From: Lactobacillus delbrueckii
GTDB taxonomy: Bacteria > Bacillota > Bacilli > Lactobacillales > Lactobacillaceae
DNA length: 21,529 nt
Assembly (NCBI GenBank): GCA_004556255.1
Contig: SFHY01000010.1
Coordinates: 1-21,529 of the forward strand
Direction: 5' to 3'
Shown here: piece by piece, positions 14,748-21,529 of the stretch
Numbering within the stretch: the stretch's first letter is position 1
How the letters are laid out: every line of letters begins with the position of its first letter
Notes under the pieces: model-generated
The model's database searches: none
Seen by the model: only the letters and a program-made list of their open reading frames with translations
Told to the model about the DNA's origin: nothing
Position numbers and translations under genes: made by a program

Positions 14748-15551
14748 TTATTTGCGGGAGGCAAATTCAAGCGACAATTTGTCTCCAATCACCGGGAACA
14801 AGTTGTAAAGTTTGGCCAAAGCCGCCAGACTGACCGGCAGGTTGAGCTCACGCTTGTTTGAACCGAAGTAGTGGACTACTTCCCAGGCAACGTCGTCCGG
14901 GTCAAGCATGAAGGCCTGGACATTCTTGACGTACTGGCCGCTTGCGTCAGCAATGTTGAAGAAATTGGTGTAAACCGGGCCCGGGTTGACGGTCATGACC
15001 TTGACGCCGAAAGGCTTGAGTTCAAGGCGCAGGACGTTAGAAAACTGGATTACGGCTGCCTTGGCGGCGCTGTAAGCCGCTGACTTGGTCGTCGGCACCT
15101 TGCCGGCCATGGAGCCGAAATTGATGATCTGCCCGCTGCCCTGCTCCAGCATGAGCCGGCCGAAAAGCCGGGTCATGTACATCAAGCCCAAGACGTCAAC
15201 CTGGAACATTTCCGTAGCGTCTTGCATGTCAGCTTCCATGAATTCCTCAAACTTGCCGAAACCAGCCGCGTTGACCAGGTAGTCGATGTGCTTGACCTTT
15301 TCCTTAACTTGGTCAAAAGCCGCTTCAATGTCGCTGGCCAGGCCCAGGTCAGCCTTAACGGCGAAAGCTACTGAGCCGGACAATTCTCTGGCTTCAGCCG
15401 CGATTTCCTCCAGCTTGTCCAGGCGGCGGGCCAGCAAAACAACAGTGGCCCCACGGCTGGCACTTTCCAGGGCAATTGACCGGCCGATCCCGCTGCTGGC
15501 CCCGGTAATAACTACAACTTTATTGCGTAATGAATCACTCATCTTTAACAC
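14748..15551 (-). CDS. Short-chain dehydrogenase/reductase (YqjQ-like)
   Basis: An NAD(P)-dependent oxidoreductase of the classical SDR family, 267 residues. Cofactor motif TGASSGIG (16–23), NAAGFGKF (about 94–101), the active-site serine in FGSMAG, and the catalytic YSAAK pair (Tyr and Lys, near 160–164), followed by PGPVYTNFF after the active site. A basic residue pair ARR after the first beta-alpha unit suggests NADPH, an inference. The substrate cannot be told. Start: the frame opens at GTG 15551, with AAAGG 5 bases before, inside the rnz end; ATG at 15542 is an alternative. It begins 1 base after the rnz stop, so translational coupling is likely. A similar rnz-SDR pair occurs in other Firmicutes. 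Confidence 0.9.
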   Translation of the reverse strand: MLKMSDSLRNKVVVITGASSGIGRSIALESASRGATVVLLARRLDKLEEIAAEARELSGSVAFAVKADLGLASDIEAAFDQVKEKVKHIDYLVNAAGFGKFEEFMEADMQDATEMFQVDVLGLMYMTRLFGRLMLEQGSGQIINFGSMAGKVPTTKSAAYSAAKAAVIQFSNVLRLELKPFGVKVMTVNPGPVYTNFFNIADASGQYVKNVQAFMLDPDDVAWEVVHYFGSNKRELNLPVSLAALAKLYNLFPVIGDKLSLEFASRK

Positions 15552-15552
15552 G

Positions 15553-16482
15553 TTAACCTTTCATTGGAACTACGAAGCTGTCCAGGTCCCTGGCCAGGGT
15601 CGTGGCCGGGAAAATCTCCCGGGCCTGCTTGACCATCTGACTAGCCAGAGGGCCCACGTAGCGGGCCGAAACATGAGTCAGGTATAAATGCCCAACTTGG
15701 CAGGCGGCAGCCGTCTCAGCGGCTTGTGTGCACGTTGAGTGGTAATAATCCCTGGCCAGCTTGCTTTCGCTGGCGTCAAAAGTCGCTTCATGGACCAAGA
15801 CGTCAGCATGGTCAGCCAGGCGGCGGATTGAAGCGGTAGACCGGGTGTCATAGATCACGGTTACTACCCGCCCCTTCTTAGCCGGGCCTAAGAAATCCTT
15901 GCCGTTCAACACCGTGCCGTCAGCCAGCTCAACCTGCTCGCCCCTCTTTAGTTTACCAAGGAGCGGGCCGTTTGGCACTTTAAATTCTGCCAATTTATCC
16001 ATTAACAGCTCACCGGCTTTGTCAGCCTCGACTACCCGGAAGCCCCAGCTGTCGATCCGGTGGTCCAGTTTTTCAGTATAGACTTCAAAACCCCGCTCGC
16101 TGACGATCTTGCCTGCTTCTTCCAGGGTAACGAATTTGATTGGATAGGAAATCTTGGTTTTGGAAATCCTGAGAGATGTCTTGACGAACTGCTCAATCCC
16201 TGCTGGCCCGTAAATGGTCAAGGGGCCCACGTCACCTTGAAAGGACCTGGTTGACAAGAGGCCCGGCAGACCGAAAATGTGGTCGCCGTGATTGTGCGAG
16301 ATAAAAATCTTCGTGATCTTGCGCAAACGGATATTGGTGCGCAGAATCTGGTGCTGGGTTGCTTCCCCGCAGTCAAAGAGCCAAATCTCGTTCAGCTCAT
16401 CCAGTAGTTTTAAAGCCAGGCTCGAGACGTTCCGCAACTTTGACGGCTGGCCCGAGCAGGTGCCAAGAAATTCCAGTTCCAT
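15553..16482 (-). CDS. rnz: Ribonuclease Z (tRNA 3' endonuclease)
   Basis: Cuts the 3' trailer of tRNA precursors, especially those lacking an encoded CCA. 309 residues, the usual short bacterial form. Metallo-beta-lactamase motifs: SHNHGDHIFGLPG (62–74) for metal binding, HEATF, the YDTR aspartate bridging the metals, and HSTCTQAAETA with THVSARY near the C-terminus for the last ligands. The loop between the HxHxDH element and mid-protein carries GPAGI, resembling the exosite used to hold the tRNA elbow. Start: ATG with GGGAG 6 bases upstream. It is followed by the SDR gene 1 base later and preceded by the acetyltransferase with 36 bases between. Confidence 0.96.
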   Translation of the reverse strand: MELEFLGTCSGQPSKLRNVSSLALKLLDELNEIWLFDCGEATQHQILRTNIRLRKITKIFISHNHGDHIFGLPGLLSTRSFQGDVGPLTIYGPAGIEQFVKTSLRISKTKISYPIKFVTLEEAGKIVSERGFEVYTEKLDHRIDSWGFRVVEADKAGELLMDKLAEFKVPNGPLLGKLKRGEQVELADGTVLNGKDFLGPAKKGRVVTVIYDTRSTASIRRLADHADVLVHEATFDASESKLARDYYHSTCTQAAETAAACQVGHLYLTHVSARYVGPLASQMVKQAREIFPATTLARDLDSFVVPMKG

Positions 16483-16518
16483 TTAACTCCCATTCTTTTC
16501 CAAACAAATATAAAAAGG

Positions 16519-18456
16519 CTAATTCGATCCGCTGGCGCGGACCATTTCTTTGACGATATAAGTGCTGTAGTAGTTTTGCCCCACATTATTCGGGTGGGTC
16601 TTGTCATCGTAAAACCAGCTGGACTGGCCGTGGGCGTAGCCATACCAGTCAATGACGGTCAGATTCTTGTACTTCTTGGTCAAGGCCTGCAGCTGCTGGT
16701 TGACCTGGTTTTGCCAGGACCGGGTTGGCACGACGACATTGATCCAGAAAAGCTGACGCTTTGGCCCGACAATCTGCATGATTTGCTTGACCTCGTCATC
16801 AGTGAAAGGCCCGTTGGTCCCCAGGCCGATCAAGACATTGTCCTGCAGCTCGCCTTTTTGAGCATAAGACTGCAGCAGCTGGGGAGCCACGTCGGCCTGC
16901 CGGGAAACCGTGGCGTCGATTACGGCGTGCGGCAAAAGCTGGTGCAAGATGTCACTTGAAGACGCCATGACCGAGTCGCCAATGGCTGTCACCTGCAGCT
17001 TTTGCGCGGCTTGCAGGTCAGCTTGGCTGATCCCGTATTTCTCAAACTCCTGGTTGACCTTTTTCCCGCTGCTCTTAGACTTAGTCTTTTTTGACTTGGC
17101 TTTGGAAGTCTGCTCGCTCTGACTGCTGGACGACTTCTTGGCCGCTTTTTGCGAGCTCTTGATTGATTCCAGGGCCTTCTTGTTCATCTCAGCCTGCTGC
17201 TTGGAGTTGTCATTGATCGTCTTGATCAAAGCCCCGTCCTTGTTGTCAGCCTTAGCCAGCGGGGAGAAGATGATCCCGCCGCTGCCGATCAAGAAGACCA
17301 GGAAAAAGGCCGCGGTCTGCAGCCAGCCCTTTGAGACCTTGACTGGCCAGTGGAAGAGCTTGGCCAAGTTGTAGCGGATGCCTTCGCTGGTGTAGCGTCT
17401 TTTTTCAAAAAGCCGGTAAGTCAGTTCGCTGATCAAGAGGATCAAGACAATCTCAATTACCCGGTAAAGAGTCACATGGTCAGCCAGGTCGCTGACCCGG
17501 CTTTCAAAAAAGATCATGACCGGGAACTGGTAGAGGTAGATTTCATAGCTTCTTGACCCCAGCCAGTTAAAGACCGGGTTGGTCATCAGCCGGTTCCAGA
17601 TCCCGACCGGAGCCGCGATTACGGCGGCGAAAACTGTCACGAAGAAGCTGAAAATGAACATCCCCCCATAATATGGGAAAGCCGTCTGGGCGTTCATCAA
17701 AGGCGAGAACATGAGCAAAAGCATCCCAAACAAGGTCGCCAGCCCCGTCCAGTTGAGGATCACCCCGTCTTTTTGGGTGAAGCGGTTGTCCAGTTCTTCA
17801 AAAGGCCAGAGAACTGCCATAGCGCCGCCCAGGCCCAAGGAGAAGAAGCGGGTATCGGTTCCGTAGTAGATCCGGCTGGTATCCTGGCCCGGCCGGAAAA
17901 GCAGGGCCATTTCCAAGGCTGACAAGACCGACAGGCCAACCAGGACCCAGAAGATATTCCGCCGCTTTTTGGCAAATTTAACCAAGAGGGCCATCACTAG
18001 CGGCCAGAGCAGGTAGAACTGCCAGTCGATCGCCATCGTCCACAAGTGGGTAAAAGGCGATTCATTATTGGCAAAACGCTCAAAGTAGCTCTGTCCGTTA
18101 AAAATCTGCCACCAGTTGTATACCCCCAGCAGGTTGCTGGCAACGATCTGGTAGAGCTTGTTTAAAAGGTTGCGCTGAAAGAGCACGATATACGCGCTGG
18201 TCAGCCAGAGCATGGCGATCAGCGGGGGATAAAGACGCTTGAAGCGGCGCTGGTAAAAGGACTTGATGTCAAAATAGCCCTGATTGCGGTAGGCAGCCAT
18301 AATCTGGTCGGTTACCAGATAACCGGTCAAAACCAGAAAGACCGGCACGCCCAGGTAACCTCCGCCAAAGTGGTCCGGATCCAGGTGATACAAAATTACC
18401 CCGATTACGGCCAGGGCCCGCAAGCCAGAATAGCCAGTAATGTATCGTTTCTTCAT
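16519..18456 (-). CDS. oatA: OatA-like peptidoglycan O-acetyltransferase
   Basis: A membrane acyltransferase that moves acetyl groups from the cytoplasm and attaches them to N-acetylmuramic acid, giving lysozyme resistance. 645 residues. The N-terminal acyltransferase-3 domain (about 1–380) has about ten hydrophobic helices, with YSGLRALAVIGVILYH (9–24) and THLWTMAIDWQFYLLWP (about 137–153). A Ser/Lys-rich linker (about 410–475) leads to an extracytoplasmic SGNH domain: IGDSVMAS with Ser495, GLGTNG with Asn548, and DDKTHPN with Asp618 and His621 as the catalytic pair. Both OatA halves are thus intact. The ribosome site before the ATG is weak (AGAGAA). It sits between obgE and rnz, with short gaps and no terminator, so is probably in that transcript. 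Confidence 0.9.
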   Translation of the reverse strand: MKKRYITGYSGLRALAVIGVILYHLDPDHFGGGYLGVPVFLVLTGYLVTDQIMAAYRNQGYFDIKSFYQRRFKRLYPPLIAMLWLTSAYIVLFQRNLLNKLYQIVASNLLGVYNWWQIFNGQSYFERFANNESPFTHLWTMAIDWQFYLLWPLVMALLVKFAKKRRNIFWVLVGLSVLSALEMALLFRPGQDTSRIYYGTDTRFFSLGLGGAMAVLWPFEELDNRFTQKDGVILNWTGLATLFGMLLLMFSPLMNAQTAFPYYGGMFIFSFFVTVFAAVIAAPVGIWNRLMTNPVFNWLGSRSYEIYLYQFPVMIFFESRVSDLADHVTLYRVIEIVLILLISELTYRLFEKRRYTSEGIRYNLAKLFHWPVKVSKGWLQTAAFFLVFLIGSGGIIFSPLAKADNKDGALIKTINDNSKQQAEMNKKALESIKSSQKAAKKSSSSQSEQTSKAKSKKTKSKSSGKKVNQEFEKYGISQADLQAAQKLQVTAIGDSVMASSSDILHQLLPHAVIDATVSRQADVAPQLLQSYAQKGELQDNVLIGLGTNGPFTDDEVKQIMQIVGPKRQLFWINVVVPTRSWQNQVNQQLQALTKKYKNLTVIDWYGYAHGQSSWFYDDKTHPNNVGQNYYSTYIVKEMVRASGSN

Positions 18457-18509
18457 TTTTTCAATTCTCTAACTTTCGTTTCTCTATTCTGTTTTTTGCA
18501 ATCTATCCC

Positions 18510-19832
18510 TTATTGCACGAATTCAAAGCTGAAGTCGCCAATGTAAACGTCGTCTCCATCGACAGCGCCTTGCGCCCGCAGTTCATCATCGACACCCATC
18601 TTCTTCAAGCGGCGGGCCAGGCGCATGATCCCGTCCTGGTGGTCCAGGTTGGTCATGGCTACCAGGCGTTCAAGCTGCTCACCGTGAATTTCAAATTCGT
18701 GGTCAGCCAGCTTTTCAACCGTGAATTCCATCTTTTCAGGCCGGTGGTACTTGTAGGTCTTAGTCTTGACCTCTTCCTTGGGCTTAACGGCAGCTTCAGC
18801 CTCTTGGGCTTCAACCTCGCTGACCAGGTCAGCCGCCCGGCTCATCAAGCGGTCAACGCCCTGGTGGGTAACGCTGGAGAGTTCGTAAACTTCCTGGTCA
18901 ACCCCATGCGCGGCCAGGTCCTTCTTAAACTGGGCCAGTTTCTCATCGGCGCCTGGAATATCCATCTGGCTGGCCACGATGATCTCCCGCTTGCTGGAAA
19001 GGTCATCTTCCGTGTATGAGGCCAGTTCGTGCAAGATGGTCTCATAGTCCTCGTAGGCATCCCGGCCGTTGTTCGGGTCCATGGACACCATATGCAGGAT
19101 AACCTTGGTTCTCTCCACGTGGCGCAGGAACTGGATCCCCAGCCCTACCCCCTGGCTGGCCCCCTTGATCAGGCCCGGCAGGTCGGCCATGGAGAAGTCC
19201 CGGCCGTCTGGCAAAAGAACCATGCCCAGGTTCGGCTTCAAAGTCGTAAACTGGTAAGCCGCGATCTTTGGCTTGGCACTGGTGACGACTGACAAAAGGG
19301 TTGACTTGCCGACAGACGGGAAGCCGACCAAACCGACGTCAGCCAGGACCTTCAATTCCAAACGCAGGGTCCGGAATTCACCTGGTTCCCCGTTTTCCGC
19401 GATTTCCGGCGCCGTGTTGACGCTGGTGGCAAAGTGGATGTTGCCCCGGCCGCCCCGGCCGCCTTTAGCGACGACCAGTTCCTGGCCGTTTTCAACCAAG
19501 TCACCGATTTCTTCACCGGTGAAAAAGTCATAAACGGTCGTGCCGACCGGCACCTTCAGGTACAGGTCCTTGGCTGCCTTGCCGTATTGGGCCTTGATGC
19601 GGCCGTTTTCGCCCGGCTCAGCCTTGAACTTGCGCCGGTAGCGGAAATCCATCAAGGTTCTGAGGCCGTTGTCGGCCACGAAGATAATGGACCCGCCCCG
19701 GCCGCCGTCACCGCCGGCTGGTCCCCCGTTAGGCATGAATTTTTCATGGCGGAAGGCCACCATGCCGTCCCCGCCCTTTCCGGCTTGGACTTCAATTTTA
19801 GTTTGATCAACAAATGTTGAAGGAGTTGGCAT
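18510..19832 (-). CDS. obgE: GTPase ObgE (50S ribosome assembly)
   Basis: An essential GTPase that binds the large ribosomal subunit and links assembly to stress. 440 residues with the full architecture. The glycine-rich Obg fold (1–158) shows AGKGGDGMVAFRHEKF (17–32) and GGPAGGDGGRGG. The G domain has G1 GFPSVGKS (166–173), switch TTLKPNLG, and G3 DLPGL. The G4 motif, normally NKxD, reads SQMD: the Asp for guanine specificity stays, but Asn and Lys are changed. The C-terminal OCT domain (about 360–440) ends DVYIGDFSFEFVQ. ATG at 19832 follows AAAGGTAAG by about 8 bases; an acidic/Glu-rich linker joins the G and OCT domains. oatA begins 53 bases after it. Confidence 0.97.
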   Translation of the reverse strand: MPTPSTFVDQTKIEVQAGKGGDGMVAFRHEKFMPNGGPAGGDGGRGGSIIFVADNGLRTLMDFRYRRKFKAEPGENGRIKAQYGKAAKDLYLKVPVGTTVYDFFTGEEIGDLVENGQELVVAKGGRGGRGNIHFATSVNTAPEIAENGEPGEFRTLRLELKVLADVGLVGFPSVGKSTLLSVVTSAKPKIAAYQFTTLKPNLGMVLLPDGRDFSMADLPGLIKGASQGVGLGIQFLRHVERTKVILHMVSMDPNNGRDAYEDYETILHELASYTEDDLSSKREIIVASQMDIPGADEKLAQFKKDLAAHGVDQEVYELSSVTHQGVDRLMSRAADLVSEVEAQEAEAAVKPKEEVKTKTYKYHRPEKMEFTVEKLADHEFEIHGEQLERLVAMTNLDHQDGIMRLARRLKKMGVDDELRAQGAVDGDDVYIGDFSFEFVQ

Positions 19833-19876
19833 TCTTGTTCTTACCTTTTCTTTCTTTCGTTAATTGTTACCATTTA

Positions 19877-19905
19877 ATCATAAGCTATTTTGCCCAATAG
19901 CTAAA
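19877..19905 (-). promoter_or_regulatory. Possible obgE promoter with an inverted repeat in the spacer
   Basis: On the minus strand TTTAGC (19900–19905), 17 bases, then TATGAT (19877–19882), about 45 bases before obgE. A 7-base inverted repeat AGCTATT/AATAGCT (19883–19902) fills the spacer and overlaps the uvrC stop codon. It has no T run, so it is unlikely to be a terminator. Confidence 0.35.
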
Positions 19906-21529
19906 GGGAAATTTTGACTGCCTGCGCCTGGGTTAAAGTCAGGCCCGCCTTGCGCAGATCGTCAATAGAAGCTTCCTTGATCTTCTTTAAAGAGCCAAAT
20001 TCCCGCAAAAGCTTGGTCCGGCTCTTCGGCCCGATGCCTTTGATCGAGTCCAGCCGACTGACCAGGGAGTTTTTCGCATGAGTCTGCCGGTGGAAGGTGA
20101 TGGCAAAGCGGTGGACCTCATCTTGAATCCGGGTCATTAAGTAAAAGCCTTCTGACTTCGGATCCATTGGAATCAGCTTGAAAGGCTGGCCCTTAAACGG
20201 GTCACCGTACAAGAGGTGGTTGGTCCGGTGCTTGTCGTCTTTAACCATCCCTGCTACCGGAATATCCAGATTCAGCTCGTTTCTTAAGACGTCCTCGCAG
20301 GCTTCCACCTGGATCTGTCCCCCGTCCATCAAGATCAGGTCCGGCATTCTTTCATGCTCTTTTAACAGCCGGCTGTAGCGGCGGCGGACGACTTCCCGGG
20401 TGTTGCCGACTTCATCAGCGCTGTTTTGGTGCTCAACTTCCCCCTTCAGCTTGAACTTCCGGTAGCCGGTCTTAAAGGGTTCTCCGTCTTTAAAGACAAC
20501 CAGGGCCGAAACCGGGTCTGCCCCTTGGATATGGGAGTGGTCAAAACTTTCAATGTATGACCCGTAAGGCAGACCCAGGGCCTTGAAAATTTCTTCCTGG
20601 GCCCCTTTAGTCTTGCGCTGGCCGAGCTCCAGCAGGCGGAATTTGTCATCCAGCTTCAGCTGGGCATTTTCCCGGGCCATCTCCATCAAAGAAGCCTTCT
20701 GCCCCCTTTGCGGGGTCCGAACCTTAATGCCGATGGCCGCGGCCAGTTCATCCTGGTCGATGCCTTTTGGCACCAGGACTTCCCGGGGCTTGACCCGATT
20801 CTTTTGGGCGTAGAACTGGGCAATAAAGGACATGAATTCGTCTTCTGGGTCAGTTTCATCAGTCAAAGGGAACATGTGCGACTCCCGCCGCAAGAGCTTG
20901 GCCTGCCGCAAAAAGAAGACCTGGATGGAAATCCAGGACCGGTCCACGTAATAGTTGAAAATATCTCTTTGGGTATGGTCATTAGAGATGATCTTCTGCT
21001 TTTCAACCGTTTCTTCAATATACTTGAGCTGGTCCCGGAGTTCCCCGGCTCTTTCAAATTCCAGGTCAGCTGAAGCTTGCAGCATCTTATTGGTCAAGTC
21101 TTTCTTGACCTCCTGGATGTCCCCGTTCAAAAAGCGCTTGATCTTCTTGATCTGCTCGTCATATTCGCTTTGCGGCACTTCCTTAAAGCAGCTGCCCAGG
21201 CACTGGCCCATATGGTAGTAAAGGCAGGGCCGGCCGGTATAGCCGCTGCAGCGGCGCAAAGGGAAGACCTTCTGGATGAATTTTAAAGTCGCGCTGGCCG
21301 CGTAGACGTTGGGGTAAGGGCCAAAATAGTAGCCCTTGTCCTTGTAGACGATCGAGGTCAGGCGGGTCTGGGGATTTTTCTCATTCGTGATTTCGATATA
21401 GGGATAGCCCGTCCCCGACTTCAGAGCCACATTGTAATAAGGCTGGTACTTTTTGATTAGGGTGATTTCCAGCAAAAAGGCTTCCTTGTCAGAATCCACC
21501 ACGATGATGTCATAATCGGCAATATTCTT
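19901..21529 (-). CDS. uvrC: Excinuclease ABC subunit C (cut by window edge)
   Basis: UvrC makes both incisions around DNA lesions after UvrA and UvrB load, in nucleotide-excision repair. The frame is open to the right edge, adding KNIADYDII before residue 1 of the longest internal frame; only about 60 N-terminal residues should be missing. Visible: the end of the GIY-YIG nuclease with the Glu and Asn of LLEITLIKKYQPYYNV, four cysteines in RRCSGYTGRPCLYYHMGQ and QCLGSC, a probable iron-sulphur site, the UVR helix LEFERAGELRDQLKYIE for UvrB contact, the RNase H-like 5' nuclease (FDHSHIQG and LILMDGG), and the C-terminal helix-hairpin-helix pair with IKGIGPKSRTKLLREFGS. obgE follows 68 bases later. 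Confidence 0.97.
   Translation of the reverse strand, partial: KNIADYDIIVVDSDKEAFLLEITLIKKYQPYYNVALKSGTGYPYIEITNEKNPQTRLTSIVYKDKGYYFGPYPNVYAASATLKFIQKVFPLRRCSGYTGRPCLYYHMGQCLGSCFKEVPQSEYDEQIKKIKRFLNGDIQEVKKDLTNKMLQASADLEFERAGELRDQLKYIEETVEKQKIISNDHTQRDIFNYYVDRSWISIQVFFLRQAKLLRRESHMFPLTDETDPEDEFMSFIAQFYAQKNRVKPREVLVPKGIDQDELAAAIGIKVRTPQRGQKASLMEMARENAQLKLDDKFRLLELGQRKTKGAQEEIFKALGLPYGSYIESFDHSHIQGADPVSALVVFKDGEPFKTGYRKFKLKGEVEHQNSADEVGNTREVVRRRYSRLLKEHERMPDLILMDGGQIQVEACEDVLRNELNLDIPVAGMVKDDKHRTNHLLYGDPFKGQPFKLIPMDPKSEGFYLMTRIQDEVHRFAITFHRQTHAKNSLVSRLDSIKGIGPKSRTKLLREFGSLKKIKEASIDDLRKAGLTLTQAQAVKISL

Noticed and set aside
18513..19019. 168-codon plus-strand open frame opposite obgE
   Set aside because: Antisense to a certain gene, no family likeness and no start signals.
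1..21529. CRISPR array, insertion sequence, prophage, tRNA or rRNA gene
   Set aside because: No spaced direct repeats, transposase, integrase or phage structural genes, and no recognisable RNA gene were seen on either strand.

Overview
The window is ordinary core chromosome of a low-GC Gram-positive whose own base composition is unusually GC-rich at third codon positions. The dnaE–pfkA–pyk order, the proBAC set, a zinc-less L32, a PFK with a changed effector site and lactobacillus-type proteins throughout point to Lactobacillus delbrueckii (bulgaricus group). This identification is by recognition only, not by a database search. No phage, insertion sequence, CRISPR array, tRNA or rRNA is visible, and no gap between genes exceeds about 210 bases.

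Layout, left to right. (1) 1–5051, minus strand: dnaE (replicative polymerase III alpha), then the glycolytic pair pfkA and pyk (pyk is cut by the window edge). (2) 5097–5393, plus strand: a short two-helix membrane protein of the DUF2929 type, divergent from dnaE, with its own promoter and terminator. (3) 5426–8668, plus strand: proB-proA-proC, a complete glutamate-to-proline pathway, closed by a long bidirectional terminator. (4) 8678–10012, minus strand: a GntR/UTRA repressor gene broken by a frameshift with apparent internal deletion, and a TIGR01440/YwlG-type protein. (5) 10160–10819, plus strand: a six-helix DUF2238/YjdF-like membrane protein, meeting tail to tail, with a 4-base overlap, (6) 10816–12723, minus strand: a compact SNF2-type helicase of the kind common in phages. 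(7) 12769–14730, minus strand: a cytoplasmic 5'-nucleotidase-family hydrolase and rpmF (L32), each with a terminator; rpmF has a good promoter and a leader hairpin. (8) 14748–21529, minus strand: uvrC (cut by the edge), obgE, an OatA-like cell-wall acetyltransferase, rnz and a short-chain dehydrogenase, closely packed and probably at least partly cotranscribed.

The genes work mostly as housekeeping: DNA replication (dnaE) and repair (uvrC), glycolysis (pfkA, pyk), proline synthesis (proBAC), ribosome assembly and tRNA maturation (rpmF, obgE, rnz) and wall modification (oatA). Several promoters (pfkA, proB, gntR, helicase) share an extended -10 (TGn before the hexamer) without a good -35.

I did not find a convincing undescribed multi-gene system. 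The points most worth a second look are the broken GntR gene, the altered G4 motif of ObgE, the stand-alone SNF2 helicase with a lysine-rich linker, the PFK effector site, and the rpmF leader hairpin.
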